DNA of 64,000 nt from Rhodamnia argentea (lineage: Eukaryota; Streptophyta; Magnoliopsida; Myrtales; Myrtaceae): NCBI RefSeq assembly GCF_020921035.1, contig NC_063153.1, forward strand, positions 7,378,001 to 7,442,000. Reading direction: 5' to 3'. The first letter of the stretch is position 1. Every line of letters begins with the position of its first letter. Below are positions 36,830 through 47,571 of this stretch, piece by piece. The notes beneath the pieces were generated by a model that worked only from the letters and a program-made list of their open reading frames with translations, was not told the DNA's origin and searched no databases. A program made the position numbers and the translations under genes.

Positions 36830-37386
36830 GGCTATGCCGACCCTCCCACCAATCCTGACGGTGGGACGGTCAGATTATAATTTTATTTCGGTAAAAATCA
36901 GATCATTCATCATTTTGATTGCTCAAATTTTTTTATTTTAATTGCAAGCTAAAATTAAAAAATAAATTTATAAAACGTGAATTTTTTTGTTGACAAGCAT
37001 ATCATGTAAATATGCTGGACATACATATTAGACGTGAATTTTTAGACGACAAACATATGACACGTATATGTTAAACGTGAATTTTTTCCCGACAAATATA
37101 TCATGAGGATATATAGTGGTGCGTACATGTCGGTCGTGGACTTTTGGGCGACAAGCGTATCACGCAGATATGCGGTGCATACATATGAGACATGGACTTT
37201 TGGGTGACAAACATATCATGCGGATATGTGGTGCGCGTGATTCCGTCACTTTTGTCTTTGATTGTGTGAGCCTTTTTATAATTCTATCTTCTAATTTTAG
37301 CTTACAATTAAAAAAAAAAAATTGAGCATTCAAAATGGTGAATTTGACCGTCCCACCGTCAAAATTGGTGGGATCGTAACATAGCC
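36830..37386. mobile_element. Foldback/long-TIR element with internal minisatellite (557 bp)
   Basis: The left arm begins 'ggctatgccgaccctcccac' and the complement of the right end begins 'ggctatgttacgatcccacc'. Pairing continues through 'gacggtgggacggtca', 'cattttga' and 'gcaagctaaaat', for arms of about 120-135 bases. Between them lie about five degenerate copies of a 42-60 bp unit (36974-37240) built on 'cgtgaattttt...gacaagcatatcatg'. No coding capacity and no clear target duplication. The design resembles foldback or Mutator-like non-autonomous elements with internal tandem repeats. Confidence 0.7.
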
Positions 37387-37882
37387 TTCTCTAGAAAAAA
37401 AAAAAAAAAATCCACGGCATTCCAGATTTCATTTGTACTTGATCCTTTGGTTCCTCCCTACTCTTGACGTTTGATTGTGTGTTCACGCTTCTAACCCAAT
37501 CAATCACATATACCCCCGTGCTATCATTTCATTTTATGCAACAACGGCCAAATTTCGAAATCGCCTGCTTGGATTGTCACGTAATGTAACCGTCGACATG
37601 AAATAATTTTTTTCGACACGTTGTGGTGGAGTATAAATCGATATCGCTAATATAAACAGAACCAGCTGTATCTAATTTATTACATCCAAAAGGATTATAC
37701 CGGCAAATCGTCTAAAGATTTGGGACTAAATTGGTAAAATTTAAAAGTCTATGATTAAACCGACCGCTAAACAATATATTTTAGGATTTCTTGGGGTTAT
37801 GGTGTTGGTGGTGGCTCTCCGAGCCTTAGCGACAGCGGATTCCTCCATGAATGAGTGCGAGTGGAATCATGGCATGGCTCAC

Positions 37883-37907
37883 CTCTCTCTCTCTCTCTCT
37901 CTCTCTC
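37883..37907. repeat. (CT)n microsatellite
   Basis: Twelve CT units in a row. Simple repeat, useful as a marker. Confidence 0.85.
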
Positions 37908-40505
37908 AACTCGTGATATTTCTAATGACGTAAGAGCGAGCCTTTTATATTTTGTGCCGAGGCATGCGACCGGTTGTTGCCGATGACTCGTACCGGCACA
38001 ACGTTGTAGCCAAACCAACTTGCCGGGTGCTTCTAGAGTAGCTCCAAGACAAAGTGCCCGTAGACTTGGATCATATTTGGACGACGGAGAATCCGGCTTC
38101 TTTTCATTCTAATTTTTGAGAAGACAACCCAAATTATTGTTCAATGAGATATTTGATTTCTTGAAACATGTTCAATTCAACCCCCGAATCGTATGAAGAT
38201 ATTCAATATTATCCGTAAATTTTCGATCAATGAAAAAAATAATATTAGATATTTTAATTTTAGTATAGAGCCTAGATTGTGACATTTACAAAAAAAATCA
38301 GAAATTACATTGAACGAACTAAATATTCAAAGATAACATTACACATTAAGCTAAAAAATCTGAGGACCATATTAAATTCAAACGTTCAGAAACGGCATCG
38401 CATGTTAGCCGCAGTTCAAGGAACAAATTGTTCAAGAAACGTTTGTGTAATAATGGCAATAGCAGGGGTACATGGGTAAATAACAAACTTACGGGGTAGG
38501 TTAATTGGATTACATTGTTTAAAATTTGTCTTCACAAAACAGTCCAAAACAAAACGACGTCACAAATTGGCGTGCACACGTTATAATAACAATTAATAAA
38601 CTCGGATTAAAATAAGAAGAGGGAGTTGTCACCCGACAGGCGTGCGCACGTTACGATGACTTTCCTCACTTCCGAAACTTGGTCTTTTATGGTCATGCCG
38701 TAAATAATATCCACGAGCATGGGCAAAACATAGTTTATTATGTGTAGAAAGGCAAGTGAATTAGTCACGGTCGGTCTGTCGTGCTTATGGGGCAATTTTG
38801 TCACTTAATGTCCGTACTCATGTGGCAAATCGACCCGGAAAATGACCGGAAATTATAATAATTCGCGCCATCGGTTTCTTTACTCTTTCAATGAATGAAA
38901 GCAACAACACAACCCCACTTATTAATTACAACAATCCTCTAAAGTACGGGTGTAAAGTTGAAATCTGCAAGCGCCACAAAATAGCCACTTCTGAATTACC
39001 CATAATATCCTTGAGAACATTTTAAAGTACTCATGTACTCTATATCTTTAATGTTACATTTGATCGTCCGAATTTCTAGTTAGGATATGATTGGCTAGAA
39101 TAGGTTAAGAAATTCTGAGATTTTATCTTTTCTTATCTACTATTTGGTGAACTGCAAATTTAGAAATCTCGCAACTAGGGTTCCGTCAGAGCTAGGTTCA
39201 AGCGCGAAAGGTCACAACATTATGAGTCGACATTTGACTATTCAAACTTAACTTTTTTTTTTTTTCGATCGACGTCTTAGAACAACCAATCATTATCTCT
39301 TAAATCCTCAAAATCCAAATTTTATTTTCCACATTGAAATTCATAATTTTTTTTATAAACGTCAAAATTCCAAGGCGTCACGGATGTGGTCAAGCAAGGG
39401 ATGATGAATGGCCCCGGAGGTCCGGATGGAAGTGGGTAGTGACGGATGAGTGCTGCAGGATGAGTGTTGGTTGAAGATGATGAATAGTGACTTTGGATTT
39501 ATCTTTTCCTTCTTTTTAATGTTTTTTTTATGTGGCGCTTACATAGCACCGTATCATTGCCAACTTAGATTTACGTTAGATTTTGAACTACCATTTTTAA
39601 CCGAACGTTAACGGAGGGTAAATGTATCGTAAGGGTACAAATTTAGGGTTTTTAGTGTCACAAAAGAAAGTTTAGGATAAATATGTCATAATGGACATAG
39701 TTTGAAGTTTTTAGCATCACAAAAAAGGAAAAAAAAAGTTCTAGGTAAATGTGTCACGGTAGGCGGTTTAGTGTTTTTGGTGATATTTTCCCTATCTTCT
39801 TCTATCATGTTATATCGAATAGTGTGAGTGAGAATCAAAACAATAGGATATAAGACTTTGAGTGATAGGGGGCATAGTATTACACATCCAAACATTTTTT
39901 TTCTCCATTTTGAATACATGTTAAACAATTGCTATAATCGAAAAACTTAATTGATTGGTCGTGTCACGCGTTCCGAATCGGAGATGGGCATGGAGCGAGA
40001 ACAGGAGCTGGAGCTCGATAGGGATCCCAAACCCCATCTCGGCGAGGGCGAAGTCGATCCGCCACCGCCGGATAAAAAATTATCCCATTCCATAAAAGCC
40101 TATTTGGGAAGTTGAATTACGTATAGCTTAATTATGAAAATAAAGAACTTGTAATTTTGAAAGCATGGTTTTGATGTTGTGATGTTTAATATATATTTAC
40201 TTTCAAAGTGCCGTCGATGTAATTAAACTAAACATATAAGCAATTTTCCCCGCCAACCGTTTCTTGAAAAATCGGGCCTTTCGGGTCGGGGACCCGCTCC
40301 GGCGCCCATCCAAAGTCCAACTGCATTTGATTGTATCCGAGTGTCACCAACACTCTTCTTCCTCCTTCGTTATTACCCCTTGGCCTTCGCACGTACTGTG
40401 TCATTCACACACGACCGAAAAAAAAAATAAAAGAACCACACAACCTTTCACTACGAGCAACACTTCACAAGGATCCGATCGAACACAAAAGCTCAGGCGA
40501 CTTCG

Positions 40506-40918
40506 ATGGCCACGACCAAATTCGCGCTCTGCATTTCCCTCACAGTCCTCACGTTGCTGCCTTGATCTCCGGAGAGCTCGGCTCGCAAGACTGCCAAGTC
40601 CATGGATAAAACACTCGGCCAACAGCAGCAGCAACAGCAGCCTTCGAGCGATGAACGTCTCCTCCTCCTTCTGAAACGAGAAAGATCAGCATCCTTGCAA
40701 AAAAGCTGGGTGGGGGTGGCAGTGGAGGTGGGCGTGGTGGTTGGGGTGGGCATTCAGGTGGCGGTGGCGGTGATCGTGTAATCCCGGGGACAGGGGGCTT
40801 CGCGAGGCCTGATACCGGGACTCATGGTTCCTCAGCCATCAGGTCTCGCCGGCAAACGCTCGGCTCCGCAGTCATTTGCACCCTACCCCTTGGTCTTCTG
40901 TTTGCTTCCCTAGTTTGA
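40506..40918 (+). pseudogene. Pseudogene of a Gly-rich array member (copy E)
   Basis: The start (MATTKFALCISLTVLTLLP) and upstream block match copy D. The frame hits TGA at 40563-40565, where D has CGA (Arg), a single C-to-T change at a CpG. A frame change follows between the CAG-repeat stretch (about 40620) and the 'aagatcagcatcctt' stretch (about 40682). In the shifted frame a Gly-rich core, a SSAIRSRR junction and a hydrophobic C-terminus with stop at 40916 are still readable. So two lesions disable a gene that is otherwise well preserved, suggesting fairly recent loss. It lies 445 bases before intact copy F. Confidence 0.75.
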
Positions 40919-41362
40919 ACGTAGCAGCCCGAAAATGACGAGTTAGGTAGTCTTCGGCTTCGGCGTCTCCATCTTACTGTAACTCCTTGCTTTCCTTCTT
41001 AGACTTTTGCTCCGCCTCTTTTTGATTTGGTACGATGTTAATCTAGTATTTATCGCTAGCATGTAATGTTAGCGACGTCCTATGCTACCGTAAATGTCAT
41101 CCAGAAAAAGTTGTTAAGAGGTCTGTTTTCGATGCACTTTCTGTTCATCGTAACTTAAAAAGGTTTCTCGTCGAGTCCAAAATTAGTGAAGGGGGGGTTC
41201 AACTGAAGTCAGTCGTTTCGGACAATCGCCGAACTTCTTCTTCTTCATATACGGGGCAACGTGATCACCGAAGAACGACCATCTCCAAAACCATTTCCTC
41301 GCGTAAAGAACCTGCCCTTCCGCACAATCCTATCCGCTGAGGCGACTCGTTGTGATCTGTCG

Positions 41363-41764
41363 ATGGCGTTGATCAGGTTTGCGCTCGCCCTTTCCTTTGT
41401 CATCCTCCTGCTGCTGCTTTCTCGATGTCCCGAGAGCTCGGCCAGCGCTGGCGGAAGCGCCGTGCCCGCTGATAGGACCGTTAGCCCGGACACAAGAAAG
41501 ATCCGCGTCCACGTGAAGAGAGGCGGCGGAGGCGGCGGCGGCCGTGGCGGTGGCGGCGGCGGTGGCGGCATGGGTGGCGGAGTTCGAACCGGTGGCGTGT
41601 ACCCGGTAGCTGGACATGGGTCCTCAAGCTCCTCGGACACCAGAGATCCCTATTGGTGGATCGCCCCCACCGTTCTTTTTGTTCTTCTCTTGGCGACTTT
41701 TTTCGTGCTCTGGTGTTATGTTACTGCGATATTTCGAAATAGTTACATTAGTATGCCGGCCTGA
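41363..41764 (+). CDS. Secreted Gly-rich membrane protein (copy F)
   Basis: 133 aa. Signal peptide MALIRFALALSFVILLLLLS, a shortened polar stretch, motif TRKIRVHVKR (44-53), and a core of nearly pure Gly broken by Arg and Met. Then comes the linker HGSSSSSD. The C-terminus differs from the other copies: WWIAPTVLFVLLLATFFVLW is a true membrane span followed by a short polar tail (CYVTAIFRNSY...). This copy is thus more likely a single-span membrane protein than a GPI protein, or its frame reads past the ancestral stop. The ATG at 41363 aligns with the array; the in-frame ATG at 41261 is leader. Confidence 0.65.
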   Translation: MALIRFALALSFVILLLLLSRCPESSASAGGSAVPADRTVSPDTRKIRVHVKRGGGGGGGRGGGGGGGGMGGGVRTGGVYPVAGHGSSSSSDTRDPYWWIAPTVLFVLLLATFFVLWCYVTAIFRNSYISMPA

Positions 41765-42313
41765 GAGCACTACATTATCGAACAGCCAAACAGTTTAGGA
41801 TTACATTAGTCAAATTAAAAAGTTTAGAATTGAATTGACATATGTACAACAAATTTATGACTTCTTTTTTTTTTTTTTTCCGTCTACCATCTTCCTAATA
41901 TACTGCTCATTACCTTCTTACCTTCCCGAAAAACACGATGATGTATAATATCCGAGGTAAACCAGAAAATTGTTCAATTTCTCCGATATTGAATTTTCCA
42001 AAATCCGTCGTTAATGTCGTGTTTAATTTGTCCCTAGAGGGCAAGCATTGTTTGGCCACTGTCTTGTATGCTTGGAATAATGCTAAGAATGGAAGGCTTT
42101 TTGATTGCCAAATCTCAAATCAAAATTCTGATGCACATGATTTTTTTTTTTTTTTGAGTGAATTCATCTTTATGTTACTATTCTATTTTTAATTGCCATC
42201 GAATATTTTTTTTAATTAATTGGAATTTAAAATTATGTCCGGTGTGTTACATTGACATAGCATATTTGTCCAAACTTGAATTCAAGTGACACATTTATTC
42301 CAAATTTATTTTT

Positions 42314-42770
42314 GAGAAAAATTACCAAAAAAAAAAGTCATAATCCTATTGCGGTTGTGTCAATTCAGTCCTAAACCTTTTGCAATCGTGTCAATTCAGT
42401 CCAGCTAGCGAATTTTTACCTGCCGGCGACCAAAATATTTTAAAATTCTCTTGAATTTGGTTATTTTTTATTTTACTTTTTCTTCCCCTTCCTTCTACCT
42501 CTGGCCAATTGTCAAACCTCGGTGACCGGTCAAAGGATGACCAGCGAGACTCCCGCCCGGCCTCTCCATGACCGGATGAGGCTAATCACCAACCTAGACC
42601 CAACAAAGTTAAGCCTCACCTAACCACGGTGAGGCTCGACCTCGTACTCGCCGAGCAAGGACCCTCGAGCTTCGCCTTGCGGCCTCGCTGCTGCTAGGTG
42701 AGGCTTGGCCTCGCCTTGCCCGGCATGGCAAGGCCGGCGAGAGCCTCGTCGGTCGTTGAAAGTAGAGTTC
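42314..42770. mobile_element. Truncated Mutator-like element end
   Basis: 'gaaaaattaccaaaaaa' followed by 'gtgtcaattcagtcctaaac' is the same left-end design as the elements at 8995 and 62244. A GC-rich interior follows (about 42480-42760, repeated 'gaggct' and 'cctcgcc'). No right end was found before the promoter of pseudogene G, so the element is cut. Confidence 0.55.
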
Positions 42771-42936
42771 ATGCGCTTCTCAAACTTTGCATTCGGAAAA
42801 ATCCCAACAGACTCTCCTTCAAAGCCTTCGCCTTTAAATACGAATCATTCATCATGAAAACTTTCTAGTCTTCTCCTTCTCCAGATCGTACTTAAAATAT
42901 AACTGTCTTCGCAACTCGCAAACTCTCGCAGTCCTC

Positions 42937-43562
42937 ATGGCGCTCGCCAAGTTCGCCCTCATCTTCACCCTCGAGACCCTCGCTCTACTGCATGTTAGGA
43001 TTGGTGCGCAATAACACGAACTAGAGCGTAGAAGCAAAAAATAAAAAAAGAAATCGAGACACAAAAAAATATGGGCTTAAATCGAAAAAGAGTATATATA
43101 ACAGTAGCTATTTATGAGCCAAACTACTAATGAAAAAATATGGACTTAAATCGTAAAATCCCTCCGACGTTGGGACCCACGTGCCTTCCTGTAATTGGGA
43201 AGTATGAACCACACACCGACATTGCCATTGTGCCAACCGTTGGAGATCCCGAGCTGTGAGGGCGCGGAAGATCGGGCCAAATCAACGGTTAGGTAGCAAC
43301 ACCGGAGAATCGGAGAAGAGGATAGGACCGGCTTCAACTTGGCGAGGTTGGGCGGAGCCATCACCGAAACCGAGCTCATCACCGAGCCGAAAACCAAATC
43401 CGATGAGCCTGAACTTGTCCCTCGCGTGAGGCCACATCTAGGGATCACAATGCCTATGCCGACGCCTCGAAAGCACGATGTCCTCGGCCGTCGGGTCTCG
43501 CCCGTAGCTCGGTTCAGTTGTTTGTTCCTCTCTTTCCCTTGGTTGGTTGTAATAGAATGCTA
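42937..43562 (+). pseudogene. Pseudogene of a Pro/Glu-type array member (copy G), interrupted by insertion
   Basis: Start and leader match copy H: ATG at 42937 with MALAKFALIFTLETLALL. At about 42991 the homology breaks and resumes at about 43230 ('ttggagatcccgagct'), leaving about 240 unrelated AT-rich bases in the middle. After that it follows H to its end (about 43553), including 'aggttgggcggagcc' and the hydrophobic tail, with further frame changes and an in-frame stop (gctgtgagggc region). The inserted piece starts 'ttaggattggtgcgcaataa'. A TATA-like 'ctttaaatac' lies at about 42831. Confidence 0.7.
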
Positions 43563-45059
43563 GATTGAATAAAACCCCAGGAATGAACAAGTTAGGGTTA
43601 GTAGTAGTGTCGGATTTAATTTTTGTTGGTTAATTTGGAACTTTTGATTATTTGGTTCCCTTTATTCTCCTGCGGTGCTGTTTCGTGTTTCCTTGCGCTG
43701 TAAACTTCTATAATTATGTGTTAATGTCGTTGTTACCTTACCAGTCAGTAATAAGTCTTGCATGGATCGGGTAGATTACCGATTCTATTAGAACGTCAGG
43801 CTTATCGACTTTGAGCTTGTATTTTTTTTTTTTTTTTTTTGGGATTAAGTTAAGTTTTGTTATCATCTATCAACTTTTTATTTCTCTTTTTACGGAACGT
43901 GTTATTAATTTATTAATTCTTACCAAACGACTGACTTTAGATTACCAACTCTTATTTGAGTTACTTATCGACATGTCAATTTTTTTTTTTATTAAGTGTG
44001 ACTATATTTTCCCACTCTTTTTAGAAATTAGAACCTTGGTTGGAGTGAATTACTCGTTGATTAATTACCAACTTACTAAGTGGATGTTCACGAGTGTACC
44101 GGTTTGGGATTTTTACCCTTCGCTCGTCATGGGCTTATTAATTTAGGATTTTTCAGGATAAATTTATTATAGGTGTACTAGCTTAGGATTTTTCTTGATC
44201 AAAAAAATTAGTTTAGGATAAATTTGTCACAAAAGTATCATTTTAGGATTTTTGCTGGTTGAAAAAATAGTTTGAGGTAAATTTATCATAAATGTACAGT
44301 TTGGAATTTTTCGTGATAAAAAAAATAGCTTGGAGTAAATTTGTCATACCAGTTTGGAGTTTTCCTCGATATGAACCCTAAATTTAAAGAAAATAACCAA
44401 TCTTCGTTTGTGTCGGGCGGTGATGGCAACAGTTCGTGTTCCTTCCAATCAGTGCAAAATCAATGTTGACCCCATCGTTGACTAGTCCCCATCGCTATTC
44501 GCGATCATGTTAGCCTCCACCGGCCGTGGGATCTCGTCCGTCCAAATGATGAAATTTGCATGCCATGGAAAGAGAAAAAAAAATTTGCATAAATCTTTAT
44601 GGAAATCCAAAAAATATTCGATATTTGAAATTGCTTTTGGAAAGACGCTTTTACTATTTTTAAAATATATAAAACGTAAATATTAAAATAGGAGAAAGTT
44701 AAAATAAAAAAATACGAATTTACGCATCTGTATTTGAAAAAAAAAAAGGGGATTGAGATATCATAATAACAGAGGAGGAGGACACGTGTTATCACCTGTG
44801 GGTCCCACTAACCAATCATCATGTGCCAAGTGTGATAAATAAATAAAGGAGGAAGATATTTCCATGTAACTTATCTCATGGTAATTGTTTAGCTGGATAG
44901 GCACTAAAATTGATTCTCTCCAATCTAGATTATAATTCGTATTTTCAGTGATAATATAGATCATTAACTTCTCAACTTCGCATTCGGAAAAAACCTCAGG
45001 ACACGTTCTCCATCAACACACGGTTGTCCTCGCAGCTCGCAAAAACTTTCGCGGTTCTC
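43563..45059. other. Intergenic; degenerate tandem repeats at 44130-44360
   Basis: No gene recognised. At 44130-44360 a unit of about 55-65 bases recurs about four times, built on 'tttaggatttttc...gataaatttgtca'. Similar phrases lie at 39600-39790. The last about 100 bases before copy H match the leader of pseudogene G ('gcattcggaaaaa', 'gcagctcgcaaa'). Confidence 0.5.
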
Positions 45060-45425
45060 ATGGCGGCCATCAAGTTAGCGCTCGTCCTCTCCCTCGCGAT
45101 CCTCGCCCTGCCGCCGCTGTGCCGACCCCTGGAGATCCCGAGCTACGGGGGCGCGGAAGATTGGCCCGAACTGACTGTTGGCCGGCGGCACCAGAGAATC
45201 GTGGAAGAAGATAGGACCGGGTTCAACATGAGGAGGTTGGGTGGAGCCGGACCCGAACCCGAACCCGCACCCGCACCTGTCGATGAGCCCGAACCTGTCC
45301 CCGGCAACCCAGCGGTCACAATGCCGATGCCGACGGCCGGAGGCACGGGGTCCTCAGCAGTCGGGCCTAGCCCGTTGCTCGGTTCAGTTGTTTGTTCCTC
45401 TCTTTTCCTTGGTTGGTTGTGCTAG
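45060..45425 (+). CDS. Secreted Pro/Glu-rich, probably GPI-anchored protein (copy H)
   Basis: 121 aa. Signal peptide MAAIKLALVLSLAILALPPL as in the Gly-rich copies. The middle is different: RTGFNMRRLGGAG (67-79), then an alternating PEPEPAPAPVDEPEPVP block (about 80-97) in place of the Gly run, then MPMPTAGG. The junction GSSAVGPS and the tail VVCSSLFLGWLC match the array. The Ala/Pro/Glu block resembles small arabinogalactan-type or extensin-like backbones, where Pro can be hydroxylated and glycosylated; this is inference. It has one damaged relative, pseudogene G, 2.1 kb upstream. Confidence 0.62.
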   Translation: MAAIKLALVLSLAILALPPLCRPLEIPSYGGAEDWPELTVGRRHQRIVEEDRTGFNMRRLGGAGPEPEPAPAPVDEPEPVPGNPAVTMPMPTAGGTGSSAVGPSPLLGSVVCSSLFLGWLC

Positions 45426-46190
45426 AATCCTAGATCGAGTAGAAGAACCACAACATGGAGCAAGTTAGGGTTCGTACTCCGGTACTACTAGGGTCGGATT
45501 TTTATCTTATTTGAAAACTTCGGACATATACATGGGCTGCTGCCCTCGTTGGTGGCCAGGCGAGGGTTGCCGGCCCTTGCCAGGGTCGCAGAAAGGGCCA
45601 AACACCGTCGGCATAGTCGGGGCTGCACCCCCTCCTTCAGCAAATTCTGTGTCATTCTTTTTTCCTTGTTTAAATTGTTGGGTTTCTTTCTTGAATTTTG
45701 AAGTATGCTCCTACCTATAATCTGGATATACCAAGAAAGATTATTTTCAGGTTTCAAACGTGATAATTTCAGTTTCTTAGTTGAATTTTTGAGGTGGCTC
45801 CACAAACGTCATGTGCTTAAGAATTGAAACCTAAGCCGGGTCAATTTTTAATTAAATCTCATGATCCAATCAATCGGACCTATTTTAGGGTAAGAATTAG
45901 TTCAATACCTTTAGGAAAAAAAACATAGCAAGTTAGAACCATGACCTCAAGTATGAGGTTTACATGTGTAATCACTCTACCAACAAATTACTTGACATGA
46001 GCAACGAAACAGAAACGAATATAATGTTGATATATTGATTTTCACCGGACAAACATGGTTGACCGGCGTGAAATTGGCCGTCACGAGTTGGATGGAAGTG
46101 TAATTGGTTCGATTTCATGCCGGATTGAATTGCAACCAGTCCGATTCTTGATTTCGCGTCGTCGCGACTCCGTGGCTGACTGTCAACTAA

Positions 46191-46280
46191 AGTTGCCCTC
46201 GCCCTTTCCTTTGTAATTCTCCTGATGCTATCTTGACTTTCGAGAGCCTCAATCGCGAGAGCACGATTTCCTCAATTGAG
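46191..46280 (+). pseudogene. Relic of the surface-protein array
   Basis: Bases 46195-46233 encode ALALSFVILLMLS, the array's signal-peptide core, then TGA at 46234-46236 exactly where copies A-F have CGA. The following 'cgagagcctc' matches 'cgagagctcg' of the array with a small deletion. Nothing of the core or tail is recognisable. Confidence 0.6.
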
Positions 46281-47571
46281 AATATTAGCAAAGAACACCG
46301 TGAGCACGAGGGCGAGAAGTGGAATCATCATTCAACAACCGCGACATTCTTCCGCTTCGGAAATTCGGTCGTCCACTTGAAGAAGGGGTTTGCGGTTGCA
46401 TTCGAGATGGAATCACACAACAATCAAGTCCAATGTTTCGATGCATTTCGTTATATTTTTCTCTCTTTTCATATGCATGTTGTTGTTCTAAATTGACCGA
46501 AAATTAGGGGGAACCGGTTTCAAGATGAGCGGCTCCTATCCTGGGACTAAGAACTTCCCACTAAGGAACGGCTCCACAAAATGAAAACCAGAAACTGCCC
46601 ACTGATCTCAAGACCCTCTCCAAAACCGGACCAACAGACCAGTCGGTTCTCGGGTGGATTCATGGAACCGGCGGTGTCCTGGGAGGCTGGTCCAATTATG
46701 GTTTCACTTGAACATTTCGGTGAACAGATGGCGAGCGTCTCGATGACAGTCCTACATGCAATGCTAGGGCAATGTCTTGATTCAACAGTATAACACCAGC
46801 TGAGATTTAGACCAAACCCTCAACAATAGCCCTACAACTAGTTGGTTTTCACATAACCTCACTGTGGCATTACTCTTTGTTCTTCTTGTTGATAGACGTA
46901 CCAACACACAAAATTTCGAACCTTGCCTTGCTAATGAGAAACGACGACGGAGATGGATTAATGGCACCGAAAGCATGATGGTGAGGTCCTCCGGAATGAT
47001 GGCATGAGTTCATATCTTCAGAATAGGCAGGCGTGACGCGACTCCAACTCTCCTCTGAAGGTCAGTAACTGAGCTTCTAGGAATTAGGTTTTTCAATGAA
47101 AACATAAAAATAAACTTAAATAAAAATATATGTACATATATATAGGAGCGGTCCGGGTGGACGGTTCCACACCAGGAACTGGAAACCGGACTAGTACTCA
47201 CTAATTCCAATAAATTGAAACTAGGAATTGGATCAATTTCCATGAGAACTGGCCAAGGCCGGTCAGTCCAATTCGGGAGGTTTCCGATTCTTTTGCACAC
47301 CTCTACAGAAAACCGAGTTACGGTAGCAAGAAATAGACATTCCACGAGAATACCTATGAACAACCAGGGGAAGGATGCAATAGAGCAGGACAGAAAAGAA
47401 AGGATCAACATATTATAGGCAAGTATATCGTGAGTAGTACTGAAATAAATACACAAGATGAAGTTGTGTGGCCAGAAAGTAAAAACACTGCCAACCACCA
47501 CCCACCAAAAGCCGTGCAAAGTTATTCAGATTTTGCTAGCTTCACTCGAGAACTACTTCCAGCTTGCCTGC
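46281..47571. other. Intergenic, repeat-derived, 3' of SKIP1-like gene a
   Basis: A minus-strand open frame of 169 codons (47010-47519) overlaps the 3' flank of the F-box gene and has no known match; the right duplicate lacks it. Phrases such as 'ggaaccgg' and 'ccggtccg' at 46500-47200 look like a degenerate repeat. The stretch 47330-47410 matches 59730-59815 of the right copy. Confidence 0.4.

Larger units (their letters stand above)
36315..40505. other. Intergenic with a foldback element and duplicated flanks
   Basis: No gene recognised. Contents: a GCC run at about 36606, the foldback element (36830-37386), a (CT)n run (37883-37907), degenerate repeat phrases at about 37700 and 39600-39790, a truncated Tourist-like end at about 39055, and from about 39880 sequence shared with the 3' flank of copy A. 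At 40264-40320 part of copy C's coding body recurs without its start. Confidence 0.5.

Noticed and set aside
47010..47519. Minus-strand 169-codon hydrophobic frame
   Set aside because: It overlaps the F-box 3' flank, is absent from the right duplicate and has no known match; AT/GC-skewed flank explains the hydrophobic look.
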